Positions 1 to 11,646 are shown, numbered from the stretch's first letter. The stretch is DNA of 64,000 bases from Orychophragmus violaceus (GCA_030180135.1 CM058239.1:109959318-110023317), one strand, 5' to 3'. Translations and numbers: made by a program. Notes: generated from the sequence alone by a model not told the origin.

Positions 1-1570
1 TGTAGTAGATTTTTATTCTTAAGCGGACATTTCTAGAGGTTGTCTGCAAATAGATTTGTAAAAAGCCTACGACAACTTAAACTTGTAGTTTTTGCCTAAT
101 ATACTCAAGGTGTTGGATCGTCCTGAATACTTCATCTCATGGACAAGAGAGTGAATATCAACTCCAGCCTATAGTATTACGTCCAATGGAGAGCTGATTG
201 GATATTTTGAAGGAAAGAAAGGTCTAAGACAAGTCGACCCCTTCTCGTCTCTTATGATTGTTTTAGCAATGCACGTGTTCTCTAAAAAATTGGACAAAGG
301 AGCAATGGATGGTTTGTCTCAGACTCATCATCTCGGTGATGTTCCTTTGGTTATACATTAGAACTTCGCGAATGATCTACTTGTATTTGACGGCTCAGAA
401 GCACCTCTTACAGTTGTCATCTCGATCCTTGACGATTTGAAATTGTGCTCACGTCTTGGTATCAAAAGGAAGAAAACGACTTAGTTTTTGGATGGAGGAG
501 ATTTTCAAGAAATTCAAAGGATTGCAACACGCATTTAGGTTACAAAAGCGTTCCTTTCCGGTCTTAGACACACCTTTGCTAGACAAAATTGCTCAGCATT
601 TTTTTTTTCTTCTTAGACACACCAGTTCTTATCACTTTATGGGAGGCTTCAGTTGATACAATAGGTGATCTATTATGACATCTTGTTTTTGGGCCTCTGT
701 TTTTCTGCTACCAAAGAGTTGCCTAGAAGAAATTGAAAGGATTTGTAATGACTTCTTGTGGAAAGGTGTAGCAAGCTCAGCGAGGGGTGCAAAGTTTATT
801 GGGAATCAGTTTGTACTCCTAAAAGTGTGGAGGTCTTAGAATTAGGAGATTATTACCTTGGAATAAATGTTTGTGTTTAAATTTGATTTGGATGTTTTTG
901 CCTCTGGTGGTTTTTTTGGGTCTCATGGATCCGAAGAAACTTGCTAGGAACCTTAAATTTTGGGACTTTGATGTTCCGGTCAAAGGCAGTTGGATATGGA
1001 AGAGCATTTGTAAGCTGCGTCCTCTTACATGGCCTTATGTCTTTTGTGAAATTAGCTCATGTGAAACGACAAACTTTGGTTTGATGATTGGACGGGGTTG
1101 GGTCTCCTGATAAAGATTACGGAGACATGTGGACATGGGTTGTTGGATTGCCAGTGAATTCTTTGGTGTTATAAGCTATCCATGATGATGAGTGGTGGCT
1201 GTCTCATAGAAGTAGGAATCCGGTTGTTCGGTTGATCAAGGATTGTCTTCCTCCTTCTAAGATAGTGTCTCTTCATATACCGGATGATTGTTACAAATGT
1301 AAAATTGGGGATAATGTACCATCTGACCGTTTTTCTTCTTAGGTGGTTTGGCATTCTCTTAATTCTACGGGTTTAGAAGTTGAGTGGAATAAGTTAGTGT
1401 GGTTTTCTGGTCGAATCTCGAAGCATGCTTTAATTACTTGGCTCACTGCAAGAAATCGGCTAACGACTCGAAGGATACGATTGTGGGGTTTAGATGTGAC
1501 CGATATTTGCATACTATGTAACTCTTTGGTTAAAACTCGTCAACACCTGTTCTTCGATCAAAAACGTGTG
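1..1570 (+). pseudogene. Decayed L1-type LINE ORF2 (RT to zf-RVT)
   Basis: Remnant of the second ORF of a plant L1-type non-LTR retrotransposon, which encodes endonuclease and reverse transcriptase. Conceptual translation, with many frameshifts and stops, gives the RT segment NGELIGYFEGKKGLRQ near 185-235, a degraded catalytic box FANDLLVFDG near 367-396 (FADD expected), a thumb segment with LEEIERICNDFLWKG near 725-765, and a C-terminal zf-RVT domain near 1343-1560 (SGRISKHALITWLTARNRL, then CILCN and HLFFD). The order and spacing match a LINE read on the + strand. The endonuclease half would lie left of the window. No reading frame is intact, so this is a dead copy. Confidence 0.85.
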
Positions 1571-2321
1571 AGGTAACTCTTGAGGGCAGAACAGATTTTA
1601 TCTATACGGTTGTCGATGCGGCGAATGAAGAGGGTCTGGAGAACTACCTTTGGATGTCTATGAGATATTTTGAAGCTACTTTCGGCTTGTCTTCAGAGCC
1701 TTGGATTGTAAATGGAACTTCAATTAAATTATTAATCATGTTGAACTTTAAACACCAATATCGTTTCAACTATTTGGGCTTTGCTTTAGTTTGCCAAGTA
1801 CCTTTCTAATCTTGGTCTTTTTGATTTACCGGCGATTGGACCTCGGTTCACTTAGACTAACAAAATACCGACTGACGCGCTGGGAGAAAATTTTTATTGC
1901 TGCCTAGTAAAAAAAAAGTTGGTTGCTGAAATTTCCATTTAGTCATGCCTTCTTCGAAGCTCCAGAATTTTTCATACCATATTGTATTCCACAATGGATC
2001 CTCCAAAATCTGGAACTAGACCATTAAGGATTTTCAACTTATTGTTTAAGCATCCATATATTTTGGATAATGTACAAAAATGATGGTGTGCTAAAGGGGA
2101 TATTGCTTGTTCTTTGATTTTTTTTGTAATAAGTTGAAGAGAGTAAAAAGGCATATGAAAGCTTTATTCAAAAAAACTTCAATGTGTTCGATAAGAGAGT
2201 CCATGAAGAAGAGGAGCGGTTAAAATCAACTTATGGATTTGAGTGATCCGACAATGTTGAATGTCCAAATCTAAATATTGACAAGGAATTCATGGTTTTA
2301 CCTAAACTCAGCCGAAGAAAA
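1571..2321 (+). pseudogene. Second LINE copy, endonuclease-to-RT linker part
   Basis: A second degraded LINE ORF2 begins where the first one stops. Translation across frames gives a piece of the AP-endonuclease domain (VVDAANEEGL..., then SSEPWIVNG, then LGLFDLP...GPRFT-like residues) followed by the linker that precedes RT (KLKRVKRHMKALF near 2131-2170). The last residues read LPKLSRRK, and the host sequence is then broken by a copia element at 2322. It resumes at 6779, so 1571-2321 and 6779-8760 are one LINE. The first LINE lacks its 3' end, so this copy probably inserted into it or was joined to it by deletion. Confidence 0.75.
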
Positions 2322-3154
2322 TGTTGATATACTCCTATTGGAGGAAAGAATATTAAATATATGTAAATATATTTTATATATCTGTCATATAAGGTGATTG
2401 GGGGCTTTTTGCTTTAGAGTGTCGGCAGAAAAGAAAAAAAGAAAAAAGAAAAGAGAGAGAGAAGAGAGGGAAAAGAGAAGAAGAAAAACAGAGTTGATCA
2501 GTCTGATTCAAAGTTTCGATCGGACCATCAAACGAGTCATGATCTTGTGAAATTTTGGGGAAAGCTTCATGACTCAGTGATCTTCCGATTCAACGGTGGG
2601 TTTTGTATTTCAACGGTTGTTTTGTTGTGAATCGGAGTTTTAGTGGAGATGTTATGTTTTGAAGCGACTGAGACCAGTGTTGGGTGTTTGGAAGATCCAA
2701 CGGTGAGATCTTCTCTTCTTGAGCTGAAATTTTGAAGAGGTGTTCTTGACTTGTTTATCTAGGATTTGTACGGTGGAGATTGGATTTAGTGACTCGAATC
2801 CTAGTGAACGTGAGGTCGTTTGAGGCTGCATATTTCTGAGCTTTGTATAGCTCTTTCTTGTTGATTCTTGTGTTGGAGATTGCTCTTTGTTGAGTCTACT
2901 CTCTGAAGTTGTTCTGTGGAACAGAGAGGACGTGGTTGTACTTAAACTCATTTTATATAGTGAATTTGGAGTGGACTACGGTCCCGTGGTTTTTCCTTCT
3001 CACATCGAGGAGGTTTTCCACGTAAAAAATTGTTGGTGTCGTCTTTGTGTTTTATCATTGCTTCTGCCATCGTTTATATTTTCCTCACAGACTCACATAA
3101 GTGTGGGAAACTATATTCCGCTGCGCCGCTGTTGCGTTCCGTGTTTTCCCAACA
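2322..3154 (+). repeat. 5' LTR of copia element
   Basis: 833-bp LTR starting TGTTGATATA and ending TTTTCCCAACA. A purine-rich stretch (AAAGAGAGAGAGAAGAGAGG) lies at about 2448-2468. Its final 54 bp recur at 6720-6773 with a single mismatch (G at 3120, A at 6740). The primer-binding site follows three bases downstream. Confidence 0.92.
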
Positions 3155-3157
3155 GAG

Positions 3158-3169
3158 TGGTATCATAGC
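3158..3169 (+). other. Primer-binding site, initiator tRNA-Met type
   Basis: TGGTATCATAGC lies three bases after the 5' LTR and matches the usual plant copia primer site TGGTATCAGAGC with one change. It fixes the LTR end and the + orientation. Confidence 0.85.
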
Positions 3170-3230
3170 TTGAAGGTTTGTGAGCTTTGGATTTCGGTAA
3201 CTTTGGTTATTGGTTCTGCTTGTGTGAGAG

Positions 3231-6200
3231 ATGGAAAATATGGGCAGAATGATAAGTCTGAATGGTGCTAATTATCATACATGGAAAGGCAAGATGGAAG
3301 ATTTGCTTTTCGTGAAAGAATTCCATGTACCAGTTTTTCAGGAGAAGAAACCTGATGAGAAAACGGATGATGAGTGGAAGTTGCTGCATCGACAAGTATG
3401 TGGTTCGATAAGGCAGTGGATAGATGATAATGTTCTGCATCATGTTGAAACATATACTAATGTTCGTTCTTTGTGGTTGAAGCTGGAGCAGTTGTATGCT
3501 CGAAAGACCGGGAATAATAAGATGTTCATGATCAAGAAGTTAATTGAGTTGAGGTATCAGGATGGTACTCCGATAACGGATCACTTGAATGCGTTTCAGG
3601 GATTGATAAATAAGCTTCTGACATGGGTATTCATTTTTAAGATGAGATTCACGGTTTGTGGCTTCTTGGTACATTACCGGACTCTTGGGAAGTGTTCACG
3701 ATGTCTCTTTGTAACTCCGCAGCGAATGGTGCTATTTCGATGGACTTAGTGAAGAACAGCGTCTTGAATGAGGAAACGAGAAGGCAGTCGAATCCTAGTT
3801 CCTCGCGTTCAGATGTTATGGTTACTGAGTCAAGGGGGAGGAGTTCACATCGTGAGTCCAAGAAGGAGAAGAACAGGAGCAGAAGCAAGTCTAATAGATT
3901 TGCGAATTTGGAGTGCCATTACTGTCATAAGAAAGGGCACTTGAAGAAAGATTGTTGGAAGCTAAAAAAGGACAGAAAGCAAGGAAATCGTCAAGGAGAT
4001 GGTGAAGATTGGGTGACTGTCACCGAGGATCAGTTTCTTATTCTTCTTGAGGGCGATGCCATTAATGTTGCATGCCAAGACACCAGTTGGGTTGTTGATA
4101 GTGGAGCTACTACTCATGCTACATCGCAGCGGGATTTATTCATTACCTATACTCCAGGTAGTTATGGTTCGGTGAAGATGGGTAATGATGGTTTGGCTCA
4201 GGTTGTTGGCATTGGTGATATTTGCTTGGAGACTAGTCTTGGTACAAGACTTATGCTTACGGGAGTTAAGCATGTCCCAAATATTCGGTTGAATCTGATT
4301 GCTACGGGAAGACTTGATGATGAGGGTTTCTACAGTTTATTCGGTGGTGGTAAATGGAAGCTCTCACGTGGTTCTATGGTTATGGCTCGAGGTGATAAGT
4401 CTTCATCTTTCTATTGGATGCAGGCTAAGGTCTCCAAAGACATTGTTAATGCAGTGGAGAATGATGATACCATGGAGTTATGGCATAAGAGACTCGGCCA
4501 CATGAGCGAGAAGGGATTGTATGTGTTGTCAAAGAAGGAGGCTATTCCAGGGATATCCGGTGTGCACTAACAGAAGTGTGAGCATTGTTTTGCTAGGAAA
4601 CAACACAGAGTATCGTTTAAGTCTTCTGCACCTTCGAGGAAACCCGAGATACTTGACTTGGTGCATTCAGATGTGTGTGGTCCAATGAAGACAAAATCTC
4701 TTGGTGGTGCATCATATTTTGTCACATTCATTGATGATCATTCGAGGAAGTTGTGGGTTTTCACTATGAGGTCGAAGGATCAGGTTTTGGGATATTTGAA
4801 GCATTTTGTGGCGTTGGTTGAGAGACAGACGGGAAAGAAGTTGAAGTATATCCGCAGTGATAATGGTGGTGAGTATTCTGGACCATTTGATGCTTATTGC
4901 AAGGAACATGGTATTAGGCATCAGTTCACGCCGCCGAAGACTCCACAGTTGAATGGGTTGGCTGAGAGAATGAATAGAACGATTGTCGAGAGGATCAGAT
5001 GTTTGATTTCGCAGTCAGGCTTACCGATGACTTTCTGGGGTGAAGCTTTGAGCTCAGTTGTTCATGTGCTGAATTTGTCACCGAGTGCTCCACTGGATGG
5101 TGACATTCCAGAGAGAGTTTGGACCGGCAAGGATGTTTCTTACGGTCATTTAAGGGTCTTTGGGTGCAAGGCTTTCGTGCACATTCCTAAAGACGAAAGG
5201 TCAAAGCTTGAGATGAAGTTACGATAATGTGTGTTCATTGGTTATGGTTAGGATGAGTTTGGATACAGATTTTATGATCCCGTTGAGAAGAAGCTCATAA
5301 GGAGCAGAGATGTTGTGTTCATGGAAGATAAAACAATTAAGGACATTGATAAGTCCGAAAAACCAGCTCAAAGAAATGAAGGTTTGATCGGTTTTTCCTT
5401 CTACATCAGTCCACGGTCAGAATGAGGGTGAGGTTCATGTTGATACACCTGGTGCAGATGATGCTCCCACACATGATGATGACGGTATTGGTGATCATGG
5501 TGACGATCATGGTGAGACACCAACTACCGAGAACCTACCTGCTGTTAGAAGATCCGAGAGAGGTCCAAAACCGTCGACAAGGTATAAACCTAGTGAGTAT
5601 GTGTTACTTACTGATGGGGGAGAACCAGAAAACTTTGGTGAAGCTTTAGAGGATGAACACAAGGATAAATGGTTAGAAGCCATGGGAGAAGAGATGGGTT
5701 CTTTTGATGAGAACGACACATATGAGTTGGTGAAATTGTCTAAGGGTAAAAAAGCGTTGCTTAATAAGTGGGTGTATAGGATTAAGCATGAAGAGAACAG
5801 TTTGCTACCTCGATATAAGGCTAGATTGGTTGTGAAAGGATTCAGCCAAAAGAAGGGGATTGATTACGATGAAATCTTTTCTCCTGTTGTGAAGATGTCA
5901 TCCATTCGGGTTGTACTTGGATTGGCAGCGAGTCTTGATCTAGAGGTTGAGCAGATGGATGTAAAGACGGATTTCCTTCATGGTGATTTGGAGGAAGAGA
6001 TTTACATGGTACAACCAGAAGGATTTGTGGAAAAGGGCAAAGAGGAGTTAGTTTGTTGCTTGAAGAAAAGCCTTTATGGATTGAAGCAAGTACCGAGGCA
6101 GTGGTACATGAAGTTTAAGTCGGTTATGGGGGAGCATGGTTATAAGGAGACTACTTCAGATCATTGTTTATTTGTGCAGGTGTTTAGTGATGATGATTTT

Positions 6201-6719
6201 ATAATCTTGTTGTTGTATGTTGACGACATGTTGATTGTGGGCAGAAACATGAGCAGAATTCAAGAGTTGAAGAAGCAGTTGAGCAAGTCCTTTTCCATGA
6301 AAGATTTGGGTCCAGCGAAGCAGATTCTTGGTATAAGAATTGTTCGAGATAGAGGTGAGAAGTTGATTCACTTGTCTCAGGAGAAGTACATTGAGAAGGT
6401 ACTTCAAAGGTTTCACATGGACAAGTCTAAAGTTGTAAGCTCTCCTCTTGCTACACACTTTAGATTAACCGGTCAACAAATTCTGAGTACACATGCAGAG
6501 AAGGAAGATATGGCAAGGGTTCCATATGATTCTGCAGTTGGTAGCTTGATGTGTGCTATGGTTTGTACACGACCAGATATAGCTCATGCAGTTGGAACAA
6601 TTAGTCGTTTTCTTTCGAAACCGGGAAGAGAACATTGGAATGATGTGAAGTGGATTTTGAGATATCTTCGAGGGACTTCTAGTTTGAGTCTTGCCTTTGG
6701 AGGTGATAAGCCATTGCTG
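3231..6719 (+). pseudogene. Copia Gag-Pol polyprotein, disabled
   Basis: Gag starts at ATG 3231 (MENMGRMISLNGANYHTWKG). A frameshift near 3630-3656 moves the reading to the frame that holds the zinc knuckle CHYCHKKGHLKKDC near 3910-3955 and the protease motif WVVDSGATTHAT near 4086. Stops fall at 4568-4570 and 5225-5227. Integrase shows the HHCC region (WHKRLGH and CEHCF), then HSDVCGP near 4665 and RSDNGGEYSG near 4855. A second shift before 5601 leads to RT, with YVDD (YVDDMLIVG) near 6217-6243. RT has VKTDFLHGDL where VKTAFLHGDL is usual. The frame runs into the LTR remnant at 6720, so RNase H is absent. The family makes Gag and Pol for cytoplasmic virus-like particles; this copy cannot. 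Confidence 0.9.
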
Positions 6720-6773
6720 GTGTGGGAAACTATATTCCACTGCGCCGCTGTTGCGTTCCGTGTTTTCCCAACA
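6720..6773 (+). repeat. 3' LTR remnant (54 bp)
   Basis: Last 54 bp of the LTR, from GTGTGGGAAAC to CCCAACA, followed at once by the target duplication GAAAA. The left edge sits in the RT/RNase H coding region, directly after GGDKPLL. A short GTG shared by both sides is compatible with a microhomology-type deletion. Confidence 0.9.
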
Positions 6774-6778
6774 GAAAA

Positions 6779-8046
6779 CTTCTTCGGACAGAAGTCTATT
6801 ATCAAATGGTTGGGAGTAGGGGTTCTAACATGCTTTTCTACATGTGTGTGACGACATCCATAAATGCTGGTAATGTGGTTAAGAAGCTCGTAAGAAGTGA
6901 AGGCTCAAAGCAGTTTCGCTACAAGAAGTTCATTTAAAGCGATTGTTATGCACTATTAAAGGCTCGTTTCTTCTCATGCCTACCAAATTCCAGGACAATA
7001 CTATTGCCATCATATTTCCTGGACGGTTAGGTCTCTCTCGATAGCTAGTTGTCTAATTTTGATCTCCTTAGTCATATATGGTATCATTGGCTCCTGGTCA
7101 AGCGTGTTTTTCCTTCCAAAGACACTGATGATAAAAGTAAATGGTTTATGTAGTTCATTTCATTGGCATGGAGCAATTGGTATTCATACGGGTGCGAAGG
7201 TGTCCTAAGAAGATCTCTCGGTTCCAAAATAGGTGGTCTTAGAATTAGAAACATGGAAGAGTTTGGAACGAAACTTGTGCTCTAAAGTTGATATGGATGC
7301 TTTTCTTTCGAGCAATCTCGATTTGGGTGGCGTGGATTCGAAATAAATACTTATCGAGCTCTCCTTTTTGGGCGCTAAATGACAAGAATTACTCATACTC
7401 TTAGATGTTTAGAATGATCTAAAGCTGAGGAGAGAAGCATTAAATTTCCTGTGGATTAAAGTGCGAAATAGGGATTCAACCTTCTTTTTTGGTGGGATCC
7501 ATATACTCTTTTTGGTCACTTATATTAGTATTTTGGTGAGGATGGTCAATCTCATACGGGAATTCCATTATTCTCAATGGTGGCCGAGTTAAGATTAGAG
7601 AACTCCAATGGTAATGCCTATCTTTCTTGGTTAATTGATGGAGCAAATCAGAATAGATTCATCTCTAAAGTAGTGTGGAATGAAATCAGAAATTGTAGAA
7701 TGGTTGTGTCTTGGGCGCATTTAGTGTGGCTTAAGGCGGAAAATCTCTACTACTTGGGTATTTATTTTAAACCACAATCCTACACTTGTAGTTGAGGTTT
7801 AGATATTAAGAAGGTTGCCTACTCTTTGGTCTGAAAAATGAATCTAGAAACCATTTATTTTTCGAGTGCATTTTTTAGTTAGAGATATCGACAAAGATTA
7901 CCGGTCATCTTTGGATCACCAATAGACTGCAATTCTACAATGGTTGCCCAACATTCTGATAAATACTCAAAGCTAGTGTAGAAATTCTATAGAGATGGCA
8001 GGCTATAATTTATGCCTTGTGGCATGAAAGAAACAATAGATACCAC
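6779..8046 (+). pseudogene. LINE ORF2 continued (linker, thumb, zf-RVT)
   Basis: Continuation of the LINE cut at 2321. It opens with the linker motif NFFGQKSIIKWLGVG (6777-6821), typical of plant LINEs just before RT. The RT catalytic core is missing; the next recognisable part is the thumb and connection (GGLRIRNMEEF near 7231, LKLIWML near 7286, WVAWIRNKYLSSSPFWALN near 7324-7380). It then reads DSTFFWW-like residues and a decayed zf-RVT region to about 7900, ending with YALWHERNNRYH near 8008-8045. The last codons touch the hAT insertion at 8047. Numerous stops are present. Confidence 0.8.
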
Positions 8047-8441
8047 CAGGGGCGGAGACACTTACAATTAAGGGGGGTCAGCCGACCCCAATGTCTTAAC
8101 AAACATTTATTATGTTTATTTGATGTATTATAAAATGACCCCTCTAAAATTAATTTTCTGACCCCTCATATTTTTTTCTTTCACTTTTTGGTCTTTCTTT
8201 TATTCATTTCTCAGTTTATATTCTTTCTTTTTTAACTTCATACAATTTTATAAGACATTTAGTGATTAACAAAAAATTCTTTCATTTAAGAATTTTTTTT
8301 TTGTCAACCTCATTTAAGAATTATGTATTTTAAACTTATTAAAATTTGATTTTATTTTAATAATTACTTAATTTGTATTATATTAATTTAATAATTTAAT
8401 GTATATGACCCCGATATAATAATTTTCTGGCTCCGTCACTG
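8047..8441. mobile_element. Non-autonomous hAT element (395 bp)
   Basis: Terminal inverted repeats CAGGGGCGGAGACA (left) and TGGCTCCGTCACTG (right) agree at about 11 of 14 positions when one is reversed. The 8-bp direct repeat GATACCAC flanks both ends (8039-8046 and 8442-8449), the duplication size expected of hAT transposases. The interior is AT-rich with no coding frame, so mobility would depend on an enzyme made elsewhere. It splits the LINE at the RNNRYH codons. Confidence 0.92.
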
Positions 8442-8760
8442 GATACCACAACTGTCTTTCAGTGACTCCTCGACTCATCAGCTTAACTTGGTCACACTCT
8501 GTTTAAAGGCTTGGGCAATCAGCCAACTAGACTCTGAGATTGGCGCGGAATTATCTCAACACTGGATTTTTTCACCTTAACTAAGTGAAGCTTTGTATCT
8601 CTAAAGTTATCTTCTCCCCCATTATTGCTATCATTTTTTATTCATTCCTTTTTTCTTCTGTTACATTTAGTTGTTCATATTCTCTTTTTTTAATTCTTTT
8701 AAATTTTTAATTAATACAAAAAAATTTCCAAAAGAAAAACTGAAAACAGATAACATTAAT
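8442..8760 (+). pseudogene. LINE 3' end and A-rich tail
   Basis: The LINE resumes after the hAT duplication with decayed C-terminal codons (LLDSSA, then LGHTLFKGL). A 3' untranslated part follows, ending in an A-rich stretch from about 8707 (AAAAAAATTTCCAAAAGAAAA). This is the expected 3' end of a + strand LINE. The exact end and target duplication could not be fixed. Confidence 0.55.
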
Positions 8761-9255
8761 TTTAATGATGGAATTCACGTTTCGAAAAACCAAATAATAA
8801 AGCACCATAAATTAGATTATATAGTGAGTAACTAGTGAAATCCAATCAAACTGCTTGAAAACAGGGACACGGTTTTATTGTCAAGACTTCAGAGATGATA
8901 AAAAAATTAGAGATATCATTAAACAAAGAACTTTGCTATGAAAACTCAAAGAAAGAAATCCGATCGATTTTATCAAAAAAAGAAAGAAAGAAATCAGATC
9001 GATAATATTAAAAGAATGATGACTAACCTCTTAATGAAGAAGCGAGATTCTAGTTCTTGAGCTCCTCCTCAGGAGAATGACCAAGTTTCCCTCTTTTCAT
9101 ATTTCTTACATTTCCAGCGAGATGCGGTTTCTCCTCTTATCCATAAACCTCACTCTCTGTGGTTCAGACTTTTCAACTCTTCACCGAAAAATCCAAATGG
9201 TGTGGACCTTGTCTTTCGTCAGCAAAACATTTTATCACAAGTAATGGTTTGGATT
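8761..9255. other. Unassigned AT-rich spacer
   Basis: No coding frame or RNA gene is seen. It holds short AAGAAAG runs near 8945-8995. A unit at 9199-9244 (GTGTGGACCTTGT..., then CAAAACATTTTATCACAAG) recurs in diverged form at 10183-10224, on the other side of the next element. Confidence 0.5.
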
Positions 9256-10142
9256 GGGGTGTCAAAATGGATAAAAATTAATGGATTAACCCAATCCAAT
9301 CCAAACCATAGATTCTAATGGATAAAAATATTGGGTATAATTAGATTACTGGATAAAATATATAAATGAGTAATGAGTTTAATGAGTTGGATTGAAAATG
9401 GTTTGGATCCAAATGGATAATGAGCTATCCATATCCAAACCAATAAAAATTTATAACCAACATAAATTTAAATTAAATATAGAAACTAAAAATATACAAG
9501 ACAAATTCTAAACCAATTTTACTAAACCAAATCAAACATATTTTTTCGCATCTCACATTTTTATTTTCTCATTCAGCTAATTTTTCTCTTTAAAACCACA
9601 AAATCATATTTTTCCTCCAAAAATCGTAAAATCGTGTTTTCCCGCCAAAACCGTAAAATCGAGTTTTCCCGTCAAAACCGTAAAATCGTGTTTTCCCTCC
9701 AAAACCGTAAAATCGAGTTTTCCCGCCAAAACCGTAAAGTCGAGTTTTTCCACCAAAATCGTAAAGTCGAGTTTTCCCGCCAAAATCGTAGAATCGTGTT
9801 TTTCGCCAAATCGTAAAATCGTGTTTTCTCCAAACCGTAAAATCGTGTTTTTCCGCCAAAACCGTAAAGCCAAAGTCGTATTTTCTGTAAATCTTGTAAA
9901 ATGAGATTAAAACTAAAACCATCAACCTTATTTTATTTATAGATTAAACATTATTTGATTGATTTATTTAAATACATAATAATCTAACTTAATAATTATT
10001 TAAATTCTAAAGTATTACTAAATAGATTAACCAATAAAACTATTAATCCAATAAAATAAATAGGTTAATCCATAATCCATATAAGCTTGAAATCATTTGG
10101 ATATAGGTTGGTTTGGATTGGTTTACCCATTTTGACATCCCT
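9256..10142. mobile_element. MITE-like element with GTGTCAAAATGG ends
   Basis: The left end GGGGTGTCAAAATGG and the right end CCCATTTTGACATCCCTC form inverted repeats, and both ends also hold copies of GGTTTGGATTGG. The interior is AT-rich and lacks a transposase. Similar GGATGTCAAAATGGGT termini are common among plant hAT-like MITEs (recollection, not a search). I could not find a clean target duplication, so the superfamily is tentative. A minisatellite lies inside. Confidence 0.6.
9613..9882. repeat. 27-bp minisatellite, about 10 copies
   Basis: Tandem unit of about 27 bp with core CCAAAACCGTAAAATCG followed by T4C2-3, with G/T and A/C variants. On the - strand 27 bp equals nine codons, so the array reads openly as repeats of FGGKTRFYG. 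I treat that frame as a by-product of the repeat length, because it has no start context and its flanks are non-coding. Confidence 0.9.
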
Positions 10143-10258
10143 CATGTGGACGGTCCGCAAATCATTTTATTCCAAGAAATGGTGTGGACCTTGTTTTCCC
10201 AGGCAAAACGTTTTATCGCAAGAAAACATTTTCCTAGGCCCACTAAGGGAGTGACTAA

Positions 10259-11040
10259 TTTTTTTTTTGTCAACAATTTCCATTCATGGGCCGAGTAAAA
10301 TAACAAACGGGCCAAGACCCAGTACAAAGGGGAAACAACAAATTAAGCAGATAGGAACGAAAAGAGGAAACCTCCACGTGTCGACACCGGATCGTCACCG
10401 GCATGCACCATCCGCGACGCCGCACAAGTCTGAAGAACCGCCGGAAAGCATCTAAACCCCGGTGAGGAACACGAGGCGAGACTCACCGGACCTGCACCTT
10501 GTTACTGCCTGAAACCGTCTGCCGATCAAGCTGCCCGAAGCCACCGCACCTGCAACCAAAAGAAAATCAAAGAGGAGACTCAACTAAAGAACCGCCAGAT
10601 CAGAGGAGGCGCCGCCGCCGTTAGGTTAAAACCCCAACATGATCTCCAAGGAGCTTGTCCTCTAAAGCAGGAGCACGACAGCGATATTAATCCAAATAAC
10701 CGGAGGAAACGAAAGCAGAGCTCCGCCGTACACATGAGGAGAGGAGGGCGCTAAGAGAGAAAGGGGAGTAAGATCAAAGCCCCGTTAAAATGGGTCGCCG
10801 GGAAGAGCCCAGAGAAGTCCGAGAAGTCGGAAAGGTAGTCAGCCATGACAGGAAACTGGGTTTATTAGGATCGAGACCAAAGAGGAGCATCGATCGAAAC
10901 AAAAACGAAAGCAAAAGAGATCGGATGGGGAAAAAGATCTCAACCACGAAGAAGAAAGTGAGGAGCAAGGGAGATCAGAAAAAACTCCACGCGAAATATA
11001 CACAAAAGCGAGCTGAGAAGCAAACGATCCGACTATAAGT
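10259..11040 (-). mobile_element. Non-coding non-LTR retroelement
   Basis: Read on the - strand, a GC-richer tract starts near 11040 with pyrimidine-rich leader-like sequence and ends in GAAATTGTTGAC followed by an A-run (the T-run at 10259-10268 on +). An A-tail after GTTGAC is usual for Brassicaceae LINE or SINE families. No ORF1 or ORF2 codons are found, so it may be a long SINE-like element or a LINE reduced to its untranslated regions. Target duplications are not clear. Confidence 0.5.
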
Positions 11041-11530
11041 GATACATATGTAATTACCATCTCTATTTCTCTATTTTTGCCTCTCTACTTTTTCCTTTAA
11101 AATGAATATTTTCTCTAAATATTTTTTCCATTTTAATAATAGTACATTTATTTATAAAAGTTACAAATGAAACCTTTTTGTTTATTTTTTATTTTGCAAA
11201 CTTTTTATAAAAATATATCATGTATTAGAAAGCAATAAAGAAATTACATACATACATAAAACAATTTATATTTTAGTTATAGTTATAAATTTTAAAAATT
11301 TAAAAGATCTATGCAAACAAAAAATTAGTTTTTAAATAAAGAAAATAATAATAAATTTTATTTATTTATTTCAGTTATAATTATAAAAATATAAAATCAA
11401 AGGACTATTGTGTAAATAAAAATGTGACTCTATTATAGAAAAATGATATTTTTTCCTCTTTGTCTTGGCAACAAATGATATCTCTTCTTCTATAAATAGA
11501 GAAAAAACAACAATCTCTATTTTAGAGCAA
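11041..11530. other. AT-rich segment with CTCTATTT ends
   Basis: About 490 bp of very AT-rich DNA. The left edge has CTCTATTTCTCTATTTTTG and the right edge has AATAGAGAAAAAAC and CTCTATTTTAGAGC, which are roughly inverted. It may be a decayed MITE, but no duplication is evident and no gene is seen. Confidence 0.35.
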
Positions 11531-11646
11531 TTTTTTTTTTAATAATTGTTAAATTAAATTCAAAAAACAAAATCCATTTTTACAATTTCTGTAACTTCAT
11601 TTGAGCCAAAAGATGAGCACTTAGAACTTTGATTTTTTTATCATAA

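Larger units (their letters stand above)
2322..6773 (+). mobile_element. Ty1/copia retrotransposon with internal 3' deletion
   Basis: LTR retrotransposon inserted in the LINE. The 5-bp duplication GAAAA is seen at 2317-2321 and 6774-6778. It has a complete 5' LTR (2322-3154, TGTTGA...CCAACA), a tRNA-Met primer site, a Gag-Pol frame in copia order (Gag, zinc knuckle, protease, integrase, RT) and only the last 54 bp of the 3' LTR. RNase H and some 780 bp of the 3' LTR are missing. The Pol resembles the Tnt1 type, which suggests the Tork lineage, but the lineage is inference. Stops and frameshifts make it inactive. Confidence 0.93.

Noticed and set aside
9590..9925. A repeat protein gene (FGGKTRFYG)
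   Set aside because: It follows from a 27-bp minisatellite; open frames occur in several phases and no gene context is present.
10790..11038. Lys/Arg-rich 82-codon protein
   Set aside because: It lies antisense in the leader of a non-coding retroelement and has no recognisable domain.
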